Positions 25,101 through 37,380 are shown, counted from the first letter of the stretch. The stretch: DNA of 64,000 nt from Geosiphon pyriformis (GCA_016748015.1 JAAOMT010000523.1:378935-442934); one strand, 5' to 3'. A program made the numbers and translations. Notes: generated by a model not told the origin, from the letters alone.

Positions 25101-26784
25101 TTGTATTTTTTTTGGGTGTGACTTGTCTTTGGGCACTTCTCTAGCCAGCACTTTTCGTCTCCGGGGTGGCACTCCTATGTCTCTTGTTCTAGGTGAGCCA
25201 AGATTTCTCAAATGTGTTCCTTCGCTCAAATGCTATGGTATCGCTTTTATGGAACAGTTTTGTGACAAACATGGTGTTGCTTTCAGTTGGAAGACCTTCA
25301 AACATTGGAAAAAACTGGATCCCTATGGTCTGGTTCCTGTTTGGTTTGATATTTCTGTTCAGTTTTTTGGTAGCATTGTTCCTTCTTTTGTGTACTCTTT
25401 CTCTGTGAGCGATCATGCTTCTCCTAATATTTGTCTTTCTCACAATTTTGGGATTGTTTGTGACAATTTGTTAGATATTGATGCTGCTGTTCACCTCTCT
25501 GTATATACAAATAGGTCTCTAAGTAGTTTGGGTACTGTTGGTATGAAGACTGGTGCTGCTGTTTTCTTTGAGAATATTGATTTGGGGTTGGGTGTGAAGG
25601 TGTCTGGTTTGGTTTCCTCTATGCTTATGGAGTTGCAGGCCATTGCTCTGGCTCTTGAGTGTGTTTCCTCTCTTTGTTCAGTGGATTTGTTCTCAGACAG
25701 CCAGGCTGCTTTGGATGCATGCAGATCCGAATCCCTATTGGCTCAGCCAGACTTCAGAAATTGTTGTTGGATCGAGCGTTGCCACATTGCTAATGTTATT
25801 TGTGATAAAAATTTGGATGTAAATTGGATCAAAGTAAAAGGTCATTCAAGTGTCCCTGGCAATAAACATGCTGACTTACTTGCGGGGATCACTGCCTCAT
25901 CTTCTTGGTGGCTGCCACACAGAGTTGATAAATGGTTTTTAAGAGCTGGTAACTTTGCCATTTTTGGTAATTCAAGACATTTTGTTCACAATATCTTCCA
26001 GTCAATTTATTAGGTACGTTGAGAGATTGGGTCCAGTTCCCAAGTTTTGGTGGATAGTTTGCAAGATGATGTTGATTGGGCCAGGTCTGTTTTGGTGTAG
26101 CACCCGGATTCCCACATGGCTGCTGGCTTCACTAGTTTGCGTATTGCTGGCTTTCGGACTTATTTCATAAAGGCTCTGCATCATCGACTTTCTGTCACTG
26201 TGCATAAGTGTCTATATGATAGGCTTTACCCCAGTATAGTGTGCTTATTCTGTGGTAATGTTGAGATCTTTGATCATGTTTTTTTTTGCTCTTTTGACAC
26301 CGTTGGCCATGAGCATTTAATGAACACTTATGCGGCTGTTTGGGAGGCACGCTCTGGTTTATCTTGTTCTTTTTCATGCATTTCACAGTTACTGTCCACT
26401 TGTGCTTCAAATTGTGTAGTTGGGGTGGCACTATGTAAAGGATTTGTTTTCAATAATTGGTATCGTGAATCTGTCTCTGTTTTTAAGGATCCCAAGGTGG
26501 CAGCTTGTAACATGATGTCCTTTGTGTGTGAGTTTTGTGCTGCATTCTGGGATGAAATTTGGTTGGTTCGTGTAAGACACTGGGCAGTGATGGAGAAGGG
26601 TAGGCTAATTCCTCATGACGGCTCTGTTCCTGCCTCTGTTTCTGGTTTTTCCATGGGTCTTTCAGCAGGTGTTGTTAGATTGTTAAGGGTTGCTAATGCA
26701 ATTGGCATTTGTTTCAGGTTTCGTAGGTCTTGTTTATTTTTTTCTGGTGCTAGTGAAGAGGTTTTTGTTCACATAAGTGCATAG
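22131..26784 (+). pseudogene. LINE-2 ORF2, endonuclease/reverse transcriptase/RNase H, broken
   Basis: Starts at ATG 22131 and ends at TAG 26782-26784. The endonuclease at about 22.13-22.85 kb has 'GGDFNED' and 'TDHRAV'. The reverse transcriptase at about 23.6-24.8 kb has 'KAYDSVGW', but the catalytic box reads 'FVNDT' instead of an FADD type. The RNase H at about 25.48-25.9 kb has 'YTNRSL' where LINE-1 has 'YIDGSL', so its first Asp is lost, while 'MELQAI', 'FSDSQAAL' and 'NKHAD' remain. A C-terminal Cys/His motif ('CLFCGNVEIFDHVFFC') lies near 26.25 kb. The frame shifts once at about 23.01 kb, where some 40 nt are missing relative to LINE-1, and it has about ten stops. The element cannot make a working enzyme. 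Confidence 0.88.
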
Positions 26785-26916
26785 TGTTGTTCTGACTGGT
26801 CTGGGTGACTGGTCACGTGTAGAAAAGACATGATTCACATCTAGTTTAGATTATTTAATGATATATTGTACTAGGTAGTGTTTGGACTTCACTCATTAAA
26901 TGAAATAAAAAAAAAA

Positions 26917-28300
26917 AAATTAATTGTTTTTAAATATATAAAAAGTTTTATTATAAATAAAAATTATAAAAGTATTATCAAATATTTATTATTAAATTAT
27001 TGTATTATAAGTAATAAACTGATTTTGGTTTTAAATAAAATTAAATTTAAAGTAAATAATATTATAGAAAACTAAACAAAAAAAAAACCAATATTAATTT
27101 TAGTTTCTAATTTGTAATTATATCAAAACTTTTTTTTATTTATATAAATAATAATGTTTTTTTAATATAATAATGTAATTTTGCTTTAGTAAAATTTTTA
27201 ATGTAATAAAAATTAGTTAAATAAAAAAACTGTTAATTTGTTTAAAATTACTAATAAATTTTAAAAGTATTATAATAAATATAGTTTAAGATTTTTTTTA
27301 AATTTGTTAAATTTGTGTTTATATTATAAATAAAAATTTGGATTTTTGTAATATTAAAGCCATATAAATAAGAAAAAATTTTAACAAATACTTATTTAAT
27401 AGCTTTAATTAAAATTATTAAAAAATATTTTTTAAAAATTTTGTTTAATTGTATTTCTGTTATTTATAATAAGTTTAATGTTTTTTATAAAAATAATTTT
27501 TCAATTTTAAAAAGTACTTTAATTTAGTTTTCAATTTTTTTTATGTAAAATTAAAAAACATAAACATTTGTGTAATTATAAAATAGATTTTAATTTTATT
27601 ATTAAAACTGGTAAAATTAAAATCCAAACTAATTTGACTTTATAATTAATAATTAAAGTATTTATTAATAATACAATTTAGATTAAAAATAGTTAGATAT
27701 TTGTTTAGTATATTTTAAATATTACAAATGAGTTTTTTAATATTAAAAATATTTTAATTAACAATAATAAAACAATAGTTATTTTTTTTAATCAAAAAAT
27801 TAAAATTGTTTTTTTATATATTAATAGTTTGTTAATTTTTATTATAAAAAATTTTTACAAATATTTAGATTTTTATTTGTTAATAAATAATTTGTTTAAA
27901 TCTAGTTTGATAAAATTTTTTATAAATATAATATTAACAAATTTCTTAAATAGTATTAATTGTATTACAATCTATTATTAGTTATAAATTTTAATTTAAT
28001 TTTATTTTAAAAATTATTTATAATAAGTAAAATATTTTAATTTAACAAAATTTAAAATTTAAAACCAATTTATTTAAATAAATTAGTTTATTATTTTTTT
28101 TATATGATTTAAAATTTTTTAAACAAATATAAACAAAAATAATAATATTAATTATGGTTTTTTTAAATGTTTAAAATATTTTTGGCTGACTATTTAATTA
28201 TAAAGTCATAAATTTACAAATATTAAGTTGAATATTCAAGTATTTATTACAATATTTTATAAGTTTAAATGTTAATTTTAATGATAATTTTCTGACTAAA
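26917..28300 (+). mobile_element. AT-degraded LINE relic (ORF2 part)
   Basis: Starts right after the LINE-2 A-tail and aligns to LINE-2 from about 23330 on. At the protein level 'IKSFIINKNYKSIIKYLLLN' here stands against 'MESFEVDKGHTIRSVLKHLF' in LINE-2. At the DNA level, 27750-27784 against 24486-24520 has 9 differences, 8 of them C to T or G to A. Bases 27971-28015 against 24751-24795 have 20 differences, 15 of that kind. The right end is not sharp. Confidence 0.72.
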
Positions 28301-31300
28301 ATTATTAAAATTTTTTAAAATATAATTTATTATTTATAACCAATATTTTTTGTATATATAATATTTTAATATTAAATATTTTAAATAATTTAGTTTTTTT
28401 GACATATTATACTTTCTAAAAAAATTAAAAATGGCTTTTATTAATTAATTTTTAAGTAAATATAGAATATATTTTAATTAAAAGTTTTTTTGCTATTAAA
28501 AAAAACTTAATTCAAAATATCTAATATTTATTTAATTCAAAATAACTTATAAATTTTTGAATAATAATTTTTTTTGTAAAAAAATTCTGTTTTTTCTTAT
28601 TTGCTTTTATTATTACAATATATATAATATAAGTTGTTTTGCTATAATTGGTAAATACTTAATATTATTGGATTAAATATAAAATAAAACTGCATAATAA
28701 ATAAAAAACAGTTTTTATAATTTTTTAAAAAACACTAAATATTAAAATAAAAATTAATTTAAAAAATAAGTTTTTATAATATTAATTAAATTTTTTAAAT
28801 TAAATAATACTATAAATTAATTAAATATAAATATATAAAAAATATAATTTATTTTTATAATTAGTAATAATTTATTAAAGTTAATAATCTTATAGTTAAA
28901 ATTTATTTAATTATATATATTAGTTATTTTATTTTTAGAATAAATTATTAAATTTTCATTATAGTATAACTTTATTATTATTTAATATAATAACTATTTA
29001 AAGTTTTAAATTATATATAATTTACATATTTTTTATTATGCCTAATAAATATATTAATTTTTTAGAAAAAAAAACTAAAAAGTCTTAAACAAATAGTAAT
29101 TTTGATTTAATACTTAATAAAAATTTACTTTTTTTTATTATAACATGAAGTTTTAAATTAAGTAATTATATCTTTTTTCTATAATTAATAATTAAATCTT
29201 AAACAAATTTAACCAAATACAAAGTGGCCAATTTAATATTAATAAAAACAAACTTTGTTTTAGTTATTTAAAACTCAAATATAAAATTTTTATCTATAAT
29301 TAAATACAAATTAATATTATTAGTATTAAGATATAACAATTAAAAAACTAATAATAACAAATTAGCATTAATTAAGAATTTTTAAAGTATTATTTAATTA
29401 ATTAATAAATCTATACAAACAAAAAAATCAAAATTGTAATTAAAAAATTTTATCTTAGTATAATTAATATATAAAATATTGAAGTAGTATTTATTATATA
29501 ATTTTTTCTTGATAATAATAAAAAGTTTTTTGTGTAAAATTATTTTCTTATTTATAAAATTAATATAATAATTTTAACTTACTTATATTTTTATTTTTAT
29601 TTTATTTCTTTTTTATTTTGTATATTATTAAATTTTGTAAAAAATATTAAATAAATATTTATTAAAAATATAAACAATATTTGTTTTAAATTATAAAAGT
29701 ATTAATATAAAACATATAATTATAACAATTATATTATTTTTAATAAAAGTATAATTTATTTTTTAATTTTTTAACTTTTTTGTTATATTTTTAAAAATAA
29801 TAATAATTAAAATATTTATAAAACTAAGATATTTATAAAACTAATTTTATATATTAAATCTTTACAAATTTAATTCATTTTTTTATTATTTTCTTATTAA
29901 ACAATATTTGTTTTTATTATTATTTATTAACATATTATTATAACTTATAACAATAATATTAAACAATATAATTAAATACAAATTTATAAACAAATATTTT
30001 TATTTTATAAATTTTTTGTATATTTTTTAATAATTAAATTATTATATAATTAATATTTATATTTAATGTAAAAAATTTTTAATTTTATTATAAATTTTGT
30101 TATTTTTTATTTATTTATTAAGTTAAATTTGATTTTTTTTATTGCTTTAATAAAATATAATTTAATTATTAATTATAATATAAAATTTTAAAATTTTACA
30201 AATAGTTATAATTTACATATTTTTTATATATAATTAATTATTTAAACCAGTTTAAATTAAATTAAGTTGAATTTACAAAAACTAATTTTAAAACAACCAT
30301 TTTTGTACATAATTATAATTAAAAACCAAATTAGCCAATTATACAAAAGTTTTGGTTGTATTTAATTTAATATTAAAAGTTTTTTTATTAACAAAAATAT
30401 TTTGAATATTATTACTTATAGTATATTTTATTTTAAATTTAATAATTTTTTATTTAAATAAATATTTATTTTTCTAAAAATATTAATATTTTTTTAATTA
30501 CATGAATTTTTTTACTTTAATATTCAAAAAAAAAGCAATAACCAATTTTATAATCAAAAAATCAATGAAATAATAAGTTTAATAATAAATATAATTAGCA
30601 AAACCAAATTAATTATTTTAAAATTCAAAAAACTCAATTTAAAACATATTATAAAATTAATAATAATAATAATAATAATTAAAACTAAAAACAATAGCTT
30701 TTATATAAAATTTTATATTAGCAAAATAAAACTTAAAATTTTTAATGCCAAATATATATTTAAATAAACACTTTAAAGAAAAACCAAAAACAATTTATAA
30801 TTAAAAACTAAATAATTCAAACATAATAAATATTTTTTATTAAATATAACTTTTTTTAAAGTATTAGTTTTAATAATAATAATATTCAAATTAACTTTAA
30901 TACCAAAATAACAATAGCATATTTTAATTGCTAAAAAAAATTGAAAATTGAAAGATAAAACAAGTATAATTATAAATTTAAAAAACCAATTTGCTAATTT
31001 TAAAAGCTGTATAGTTTAAAAAAATTACCAATTTGGTTTTAAATGATTATAAAAGACAATTATTTTATTTTGATTAAAATAAAATTCTAACAATATTTTA
31101 GTTTAATTTTTGAAATCAGATAATTTAATAAGCTAATTAAATAAAGTTTATATACAAAAATATAATTTGTTTTGTATTTAAAACGAATAATAATTGGCTA
31201 AAATTTAATTTATTATATAATAAAACCAGAAACTAATTTAAATCAAAATAAATTAATATGTTTTAATTGTTATTGTCTAAAATAAAATTAATTAATATTT

Positions 31301-33180
31301 ATAATTAATATTGGTTTTGTAAAATTGGCAATAAAGCTAGAAAAAACAAAAAACTAAAGATTTTTTTTTTAGAAAAGAAAAAGTTAGTTTTAAAGTATTA
31401 AAATTAATACCAGAAAAAAAATTTTGCAGTATTTTAAAAGAGTTACTATTAAACATAACAGATTAAAAAAATTGTTTCTTAGTTTTAGTTTTTGAATAAT
31501 AATAAAAAGAAAAATAAAAAATAATTTAGTTATTAGCTTTTTATCAAATATCTTAAAACATTTAAATAATACAAAGATTATATTAAAACTGTTTTAAGTC
31601 AGTTTTTTTGAAAAAACTTTGAAAAAAAAAACTTTTAACCAAAAATAACAACAATGTTTTGGAATTTGCAAAAAAACTAGTTTTTACAAAAAATTATTAA
31701 GTAGTCTTAATAATTTTAAGTACTTTATTAATAAAAATACTACCAATTGCTTCAGAAAATAAAAAAATTGCAACTTTTTTACTTTTTGTTTTAATTGTAA
31801 ACATAAAAATACAAAAAAAATTTTGAAATTGGAAATTTATATTTTTAATAATTTAGCAGCAGTAAATTTTTTAATATTTTCTGATTGCAAAAGTTATAGT
31901 ATGCCAAATACAGTAGAAATATTAACAATAAAAAAACATGAATAAAAATTTCTTAATAACAATAATTAATTGTGTTATATATATTTATAATAATAATAAT
32001 AATAATAATAATAGATTAATACAATTATAATCTTATAATTAATAAGTAAAATTAAAATTCTATATTTATAATTACAACATATTTAATTAAATAAATAATT
32101 AAGAAGAGTTAATATTTTTATTAAAAAATTTCAAAAACAAAAAACTAAGTATTTATTATATATTATTATTAATTTAGTATGTTTTTAAAATTGAAGATAA
32201 AATTTTGTTAAAAAAAATAAAATAAATTGAAAAAAATAAAAAAAGAAATTTAAGCGAAATTAAATTAAAAGAAAAAATAAGAATAATAAAAAATAGCAAA
32301 TTATAAAATAAATTTAAATATATTAAAACTTAAAACAAATAATAATTATGAAATAATACTTTCAGTTAAAAGATTTTTAAAGCCTAATATTTAATAAATT
32401 ATATATATATTAATTAACAATTTATGTTAAAAAACCAAATAAAAAAAACAATAAAACTAACAAAAATAACTAATTAATAACCCATTTCAATAAATTTAAA
32501 TCTTTAATTTTTATTTAAACTGCTTGAAAAGTTTTATTTTATAGTTGATTAATAGTTTTTTTTTCAATTTATTTGTGAAAAATAAAAAGTTTAGCAATAT
32601 AATAGCAACACAAAATTTTTTAAAAAAACAATACCAGAATTCTTATATTGACTTGAAATAATGTGTGTTAATTATTTGATTCTAAAATAACATTTTTGAA
32701 GTTTAAATAATTGCAATTCAAGATAAAAAAATTGTAGTTTTTAATAATAAAATATTTTCAACATTTTTTCATGAGAGTGTAATGTTATTTTTATTCAATT
32801 TATTATTAAAATATCAATTTTATTTTTTTATAAACAAGTTAACAAAATTCAAAGTAAAAACTTTTTTATTAAATTAAAATTTATATACAAAGTTTCAATG
32901 TAATCTTCATAAAATATAGTCATTTTAAAATTCTTTAAATTTTATTTAAATAATACCAAATTAGGTTTTAAAATAAATCTTGATTCAAAATAAATCTTAA
33001 TCTCATTATTCTGATCATTAAATCATTTAAATTTCTTTACAAAATTTAATTAACTTGTATAATATGAAAAACAAACTTTAATAAAAAATCTTGACTAGTA
33101 TGTTTGAGGTGTTGGGTAAATACAAATACCACATAATTAAAATATTTAATGAACCAAATATGAAATATTTTCAAAATAAT
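28301..33180. other. Long A/T-only block without genes
   Basis: About 4.9 kb of nearly pure A/T with no credible gene. Up to about 30.2 kb the plus strand is T-rich, as expected for the rest of a plus-oriented LINE relic. From about 30.3 to 32.6 kb it is A-rich, suggesting a minus-oriented relic. Small (AAT)n runs lie near 30660 and 31987-32013. Confidence 0.5.
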
Positions 33181-33238
33181 ACAATTTACTAATAATTAAT
33201 AATCTAAAAAAAAGAAACCCGAAATCGAATTGTCGTCA

Positions 33239-34045
33239 TCATAGTTTCTTGATGCAAATACCATATGGGCGAATGTCTTGGTTTTTCGGTGATATCCAAT
33301 ATTCACCAAAACCTGTCTTTTCTGGAGGGATGCGAGTAAGTGTTACAGGATTGACTCTATTCTGCACAACAATATTATATTGATTGCCTTCAAAGGTAAA
33401 ATTTTCGGCATATAACTCGGCAACCTTTATATCAGGGGTTGAATAGATTCCATGGCCAAACGCGAATCGTTTTCCTTTGCTCAACAAATATCCGTCTTCG
33501 GCAATAGATCTTGCATTATGTTTAGCAGTTCCATGGTAAGAAACTGGCCAAGCAGTTAAAGAAACTCCAAGCCATTGATCATCCAACCCATACTTATTAG
33601 TAACCTTGAGGGCAATTCGGTTCCAACCACAAGGACGAAGATAGGGAAACGCTCCTCGAGTGAAAGTCTCCGTATCTTTAATATTGGTAAAGTCAAAGTC
33701 AAATTGTGGATCTAAAAATTTAGAATTGATAACATGGATACTGGTATCACCCAACACGAGATGGAGTGTACTATTTTCTTGAATATTATAATCAGTCAGG
33801 GTACAGTCATCTTCAAGTTTTTTTCCAGCAAAACTAAGGTGCTGTTGATCTGGGGGGATACCTTCAACTATATGGATCTTTTTTTTGAGCGCAATAACGT
33901 CATCGTTATTCAAGTCAACGGGGATAGTCAAAGTTTTTTCGCTCAAGATATTGACAAAGATTGATCCTGGTTGATGAGTACTAGGACTGGGACTATCAGT
34001 TTCAGTATCTTGGTTAAAATCGACTTTACCACCAACCAAAATCAT
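33239..34045 (-). CDS. Ubiquitin-like/ADP-ribosyltransferase-like fusion protein
   Basis: A 268-codon reading from ATG 34043-34045 to TGA 33239-33241. After a short Ser/Pro/Thr linker comes a ubiquitin-like domain (residues 29-99 from this ATG): '[17 protein letters not shown]' matches ubiquitin closely, but it ends 'HLVLGDTS' without the terminal Gly-Gly, so it is probably not cleaved or conjugated. The C-terminal part looks like a PARP-type ADP-ribosyltransferase fold: 'SYHGT' (His171), 'GHGIYSTPD' (Tyr201) and 'GFGEYWI' (Glu248) are placed like the H-Y-E triad, with '[11 protein letters not shown]' at the end. The role is unknown; a link between ubiquitin-like recognition and ADP-ribosylation is an inference. 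The frame stays open upstream to about 34231 without ATG, and a different frame has ATG at about 34298, so the true start may lie further up. Confidence 0.72.
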   Translation of the reverse strand: MILVGGKVDFNQDTETDSPSPSTHQPGSIFVNILSEKTLTIPVDLNNDDVIALKKKIHIVEGIPPDQQHLSFAGKKLEDDCTLTDYNIQENSTLHLVLGDTSIHVINSKFLDPQFDFDFTNIKDTETFTRGAFPYLRPCGWNRIALKVTNKYGLDDQWLGVSLTAWPVSYHGTAKHNARSIAEDGYLLSKGKRFAFGHGIYSTPDIKVAELYAENFTFEGNQYNIVVQNRVNPVTLTRIPPEKTGFGEYWISPKNQDIRPYGICIKKL

Positions 34046-34300
34046 TTTATGCAGGATGTCGAGAACAATTATTGGGAGAGAAGAAGGAAAGTTCTTCGTA
34101 GGCCCTATTAATCTTGGGTTGATGACTGGAACTAGCAATTTTTTCAGTATTTTGATTAACAAATTATTTTTATCCAGGGTGTCGAGATTAATTATTTGGA
34201 GGGGTGTTCTTCGCAGCCTCTTCCTCGGTCAAAATAGTTTGTTTAAGAATTTTTGAAAGGCCAGAAGCCAAAATTAATAATGGGTTGTAACTTAACATTT
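34046..34300 (-). repeat. Imperfect duplication in the leader of the Ub-ART gene
   Basis: Two related units of roughly 100-130 bases lie head to tail upstream of the ATG; 'ggtgtcgagattaatta' near 34179 pairs with 'ggatgtcgagaacaatta' near 34054. An ATG at about 34298 opens a 34-codon frame rich in Leu, Lys and Glu that ends in TAA near 34195, just where the downstream frame is already open. This may be a broken or spliced N-terminus. Confidence 0.4.
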
Positions 34301-34814
34301 TTTTAGTTGTATTTTAAGTGAGAATGTACGAAGTGGAAAAAGGTAGAAGTAGCAATACCTCTTTAAATAGTTTTAAGTTGCTTAAGACCTTTAGTTACAG
34401 CGTAAAGAAGAATTTATTTAATAAGCCCAGTAAGCAAGATTATTCAGAGCTAATATCATACACTTTATAGAGTTATTAATATATAGTTTACTATTACTTT
34501 TTATCAGGTATTCTATCACTAAATATCTTTGGGAAAAAGATATTAGTTGATGAAATTTATCGTTCGTTTTTGTCAATTCCTATTTCGAATTTGTGGATGC
34601 TTTTGTTTGAACGTAAAAATTTATACGATTTAAATGTATGGAAAACATAATCAAAAAATTGTGATATCTTTAGATTCTTTGGACAGAAATGAAGTTCAAA
34701 GATTGAAAGAATATAAAGATTTTTTCAAATGAAGCAATTATTTCAGAAATCCATTTTATTCATTTCAGTTTTATAGAAAATTTTTTAATCATTATTAACC
34801 AGAATTAGTAGTAT

Positions 34815-34855
34815 ATTGAGGATTGAGAATTAAGGATTAAGGATTGAGGATTGAG
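34815..34855. repeat. GATTGAG/GATTAAG heptamer array
   Basis: Six tandem seven-base units, four of GATTGAG type and two with AA in place of GA. Confidence 0.85.
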
Positions 34856-35185
34856 GAAAGTTAACATAAATAGATTTAGGAAAAAGATATTTGAAAATTA
34901 TAATTTAAAAACTTGAAATATCAGATTAGAAATAATTATAGAGACTAACAATTTTTGAAACGATGGAATTTATAAGTTTTGTTTTGTAAATACAAACACT
35001 GGCCAATTAAAAATAATTTTTAATATAAATTTTTAAGATAAAAAGGATTTTACATATATTTAGTAGGTAATCTTTATTTTATTACAAAACCATTTCAAAT
35101 ATACTTTTTTTGTTGATTAATAAATTTATAAATTAAAACAATAAAAAGATTTTTAAACTGTATTATATAGTGTAATTAGTTCATT

Positions 35186-35187
<2 letters not shown>

Positions 35188-35219
<32 letters not shown>
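35188..35219. repeat. (TA)n microsatellite
   Basis: About 16 uninterrupted TA dinucleotides. Confidence 0.9.
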
Positions 35220-35222
<3 letters not shown>

Positions 35223-36459
35223 TCCTTTTAATTTTCTAATGAAAAAATTTACAACATAATTAAAAATCATAATCGTTTTAAAAATATCTAATAAACGATT
35301 TAATTACCCATTCAGTTATTATTATGCAAATTGTGTCAATATATTTCAATCACATATAAATTTGAACAAAATTTTTATTTTAGAATGAGTTATCGTTCTA
35401 TTTTTTTGTTCTATTTCACATTACTATTTTTAACATTCTATATTTTACATCAAATTTGGGTATAACAATAACTTGATGATTTCATATTTTTTGATTTAGT
35501 TGACCGACAAAAAAAATGAAGTAATTTACAATGAGAAAGAAATAATATTTATCATTTACAAAAGAAAAGATGCATGACAAAAAGGACAAAGATAAATTTA
35601 CTAATCCATTATAATTCTATTTTTTTCCTAATAAGCTGGAAAATCTCATATTCTTAATTATTCATCACAAGCTTAAATCACCATCACCCCAAATAGGCTT
35701 ATGTTTCTTGTGACATTTCACAGATCGATTTGGTTTAGAAACAAAGTTATAAAAAATTATTATCAAGTTCATTTTTATTCATTGAGAAAATAAAAGCAGT
35801 CACTTGTTCCTTTAATCAGAATTTTTATATAAAGGAGTTTGAGGACTGGCATTTACATTAAGTGAGAATAAAAATGCTTTGAATTATGGCGTTTCAAAGC
35901 AAATGAAGTTTTGAGAGTAAGGTTTTACAAAAAATTTGATATAAATGACTTTGATTTTTGTTTTGAGTAGAAATCAAAGAAAGAATCTAATAAAGGCTCA
36001 GACTTTGGATTAATTTATTATAAATATTCAAACCTTTAGACACGGTTTAAGTGGACGTGTCGTAAGGAACAAATAGAATAATGAATATTATGCTCGAGTT
36101 GATAAGAAAAAAAATAGGGTTTAAAATGATATGAACAAAACCTTCTCAACACTTAAATACGAACACGCTAATTGGCCACTTTCTTTGTGGTAGCAAATAA
36201 TTTCTCGATGCATAAGGGTAATTTTGTGCCAGTCAAAAATCGTTTTTTGCTTCTAATATTTCGAAGATAACCTTGAAAATTTTATATTTAAAATAGAGGA
36301 TTAGCGATTTAATTAATTTTATAATTTTAAATAATAGTCTGAAATGTAATATGGATAACTACCTTTACATTTATTTTAAAACAGCAATTGTGCCATTTCG
36401 TGATATATTAAGCCATATTAAAAATGTATATTTCTCAAAAATACCCATTTATTTTTTTA

Positions 36460-36577
36460 TTATTATCCATTTTACGAGTGCAGCCCAACCACTACCTAAG
36501 TACATAAAATCAAACAAGACTCTAAATTAAGCATGGCTCATGCCTTTTCTACACGTGACTAGCCACTCGGGCCCCAT

Positions 36578-36578
<1 letters not shown>
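36460..36578 (-). mobile_element. 5'-truncated LINE 3' end
   Basis: About 115 bases matching the last part of LINE-1 (1843-1955) on the same strand, including 'CCAACCACTACCTA' and the sequence around 'GCTAGCCACT', ending in a T run on the plus strand. It is the remnant of a heavily 5'-truncated insertion and is followed directly by an AAT microsatellite. Confidence 0.75.

Positions 36579-36647
<69 letters not shown>
36579..36647. repeat. (AAT)n microsatellite
   Basis: About 22 AAT units abutting the truncated LINE end. Confidence 0.95.
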
Positions 36648-36648
<1 letters not shown>

Positions 36649-37380
36649 CAAATAAAAAAGTTAAAATACACTTTTTTATATTTAGAAATAGCAAATTACA
36701 ATTTTTTAATAAACTAATTTATTTAAACTGCTATAAAAGATAAACTCAAAAAAATTTCATTATTTAAATGTTATTAACAAAGTATTTGAAATACATTTTA
36801 ATCAAAAATACTTACTTAAAGTTAAATAGTCAATAATCTCTAATTTGTAAGAGCTTATAAATCTTTTAATATGCAGTATTTTTTATTGTTTTGGTTATCT
36901 TTAAATGATTTCTTAAATATTTAGTTTTATTTCTTTCAATAAAAAACTTCTTTGCTTTATATACTGTAAATTTTTTAGATTCTTCAATTTTTTTTAAAAT
37001 TTTATCATATTTGTACTTTATTAACACTTTTTGTATTGTATTTAAAAATATCAAGTCCCAAAATTAATAAGCTTGTATAATTTATAAAAATCTTTTTATA
37101 AGCTGTTTAAGTTTCCTTTTAGTATTTATTAACAATGCAATATTTGCAACTTTATTTATATTAACTAATATAAATATTGAATTCTAAATTAATATATAAA
37201 CACCCAATGAAATTTTATTCAAAAAAATTAACTTTATCAAAGTAATTTTTAATTTGGTTAAAAAGTTTTATCTGTTAATAAAAATTCATGTTTTGTTATT
37301 TAAAAATTGCATTGAAAATAATCAACTTATTCATTAACTATATACATTAAAGAAATCATACAACTAAAAAATTTAATTTT

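Larger units (their letters stand above)
20069..26916 (+). mobile_element. Full-length non-LTR retrotransposon (LINE-2), inactive
   Basis: The same family as LINE-1, on the plus strand. The 5' leader begins near 20069 (CTCTCGTCGATCC), and the element ends in 'CACTCATTAAATGAAATAAA' plus an A run to about 26916. It has two overlapping ORFs, both with many stops. The sense strand is strongly T/G-rich, a strand bias also seen in LINE-1. Flanking DNA on both sides is an older degraded copy of the same family. I could not fix a target-site duplication. Confidence 0.9.
34301..36459. other. Intergenic
   Basis: No credible gene. It holds a heptamer array at 34815-34855 and a (TA)n run at 35188-35219. 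The composition is mixed and less extreme than the LINE relic blocks. Confidence 0.55.

Noticed and set aside
33734-34256. Plus-strand frames opposite the Ub-ART gene
   Set aside because: No domain or composition support; the minus strand has ubiquitin and ART motifs.
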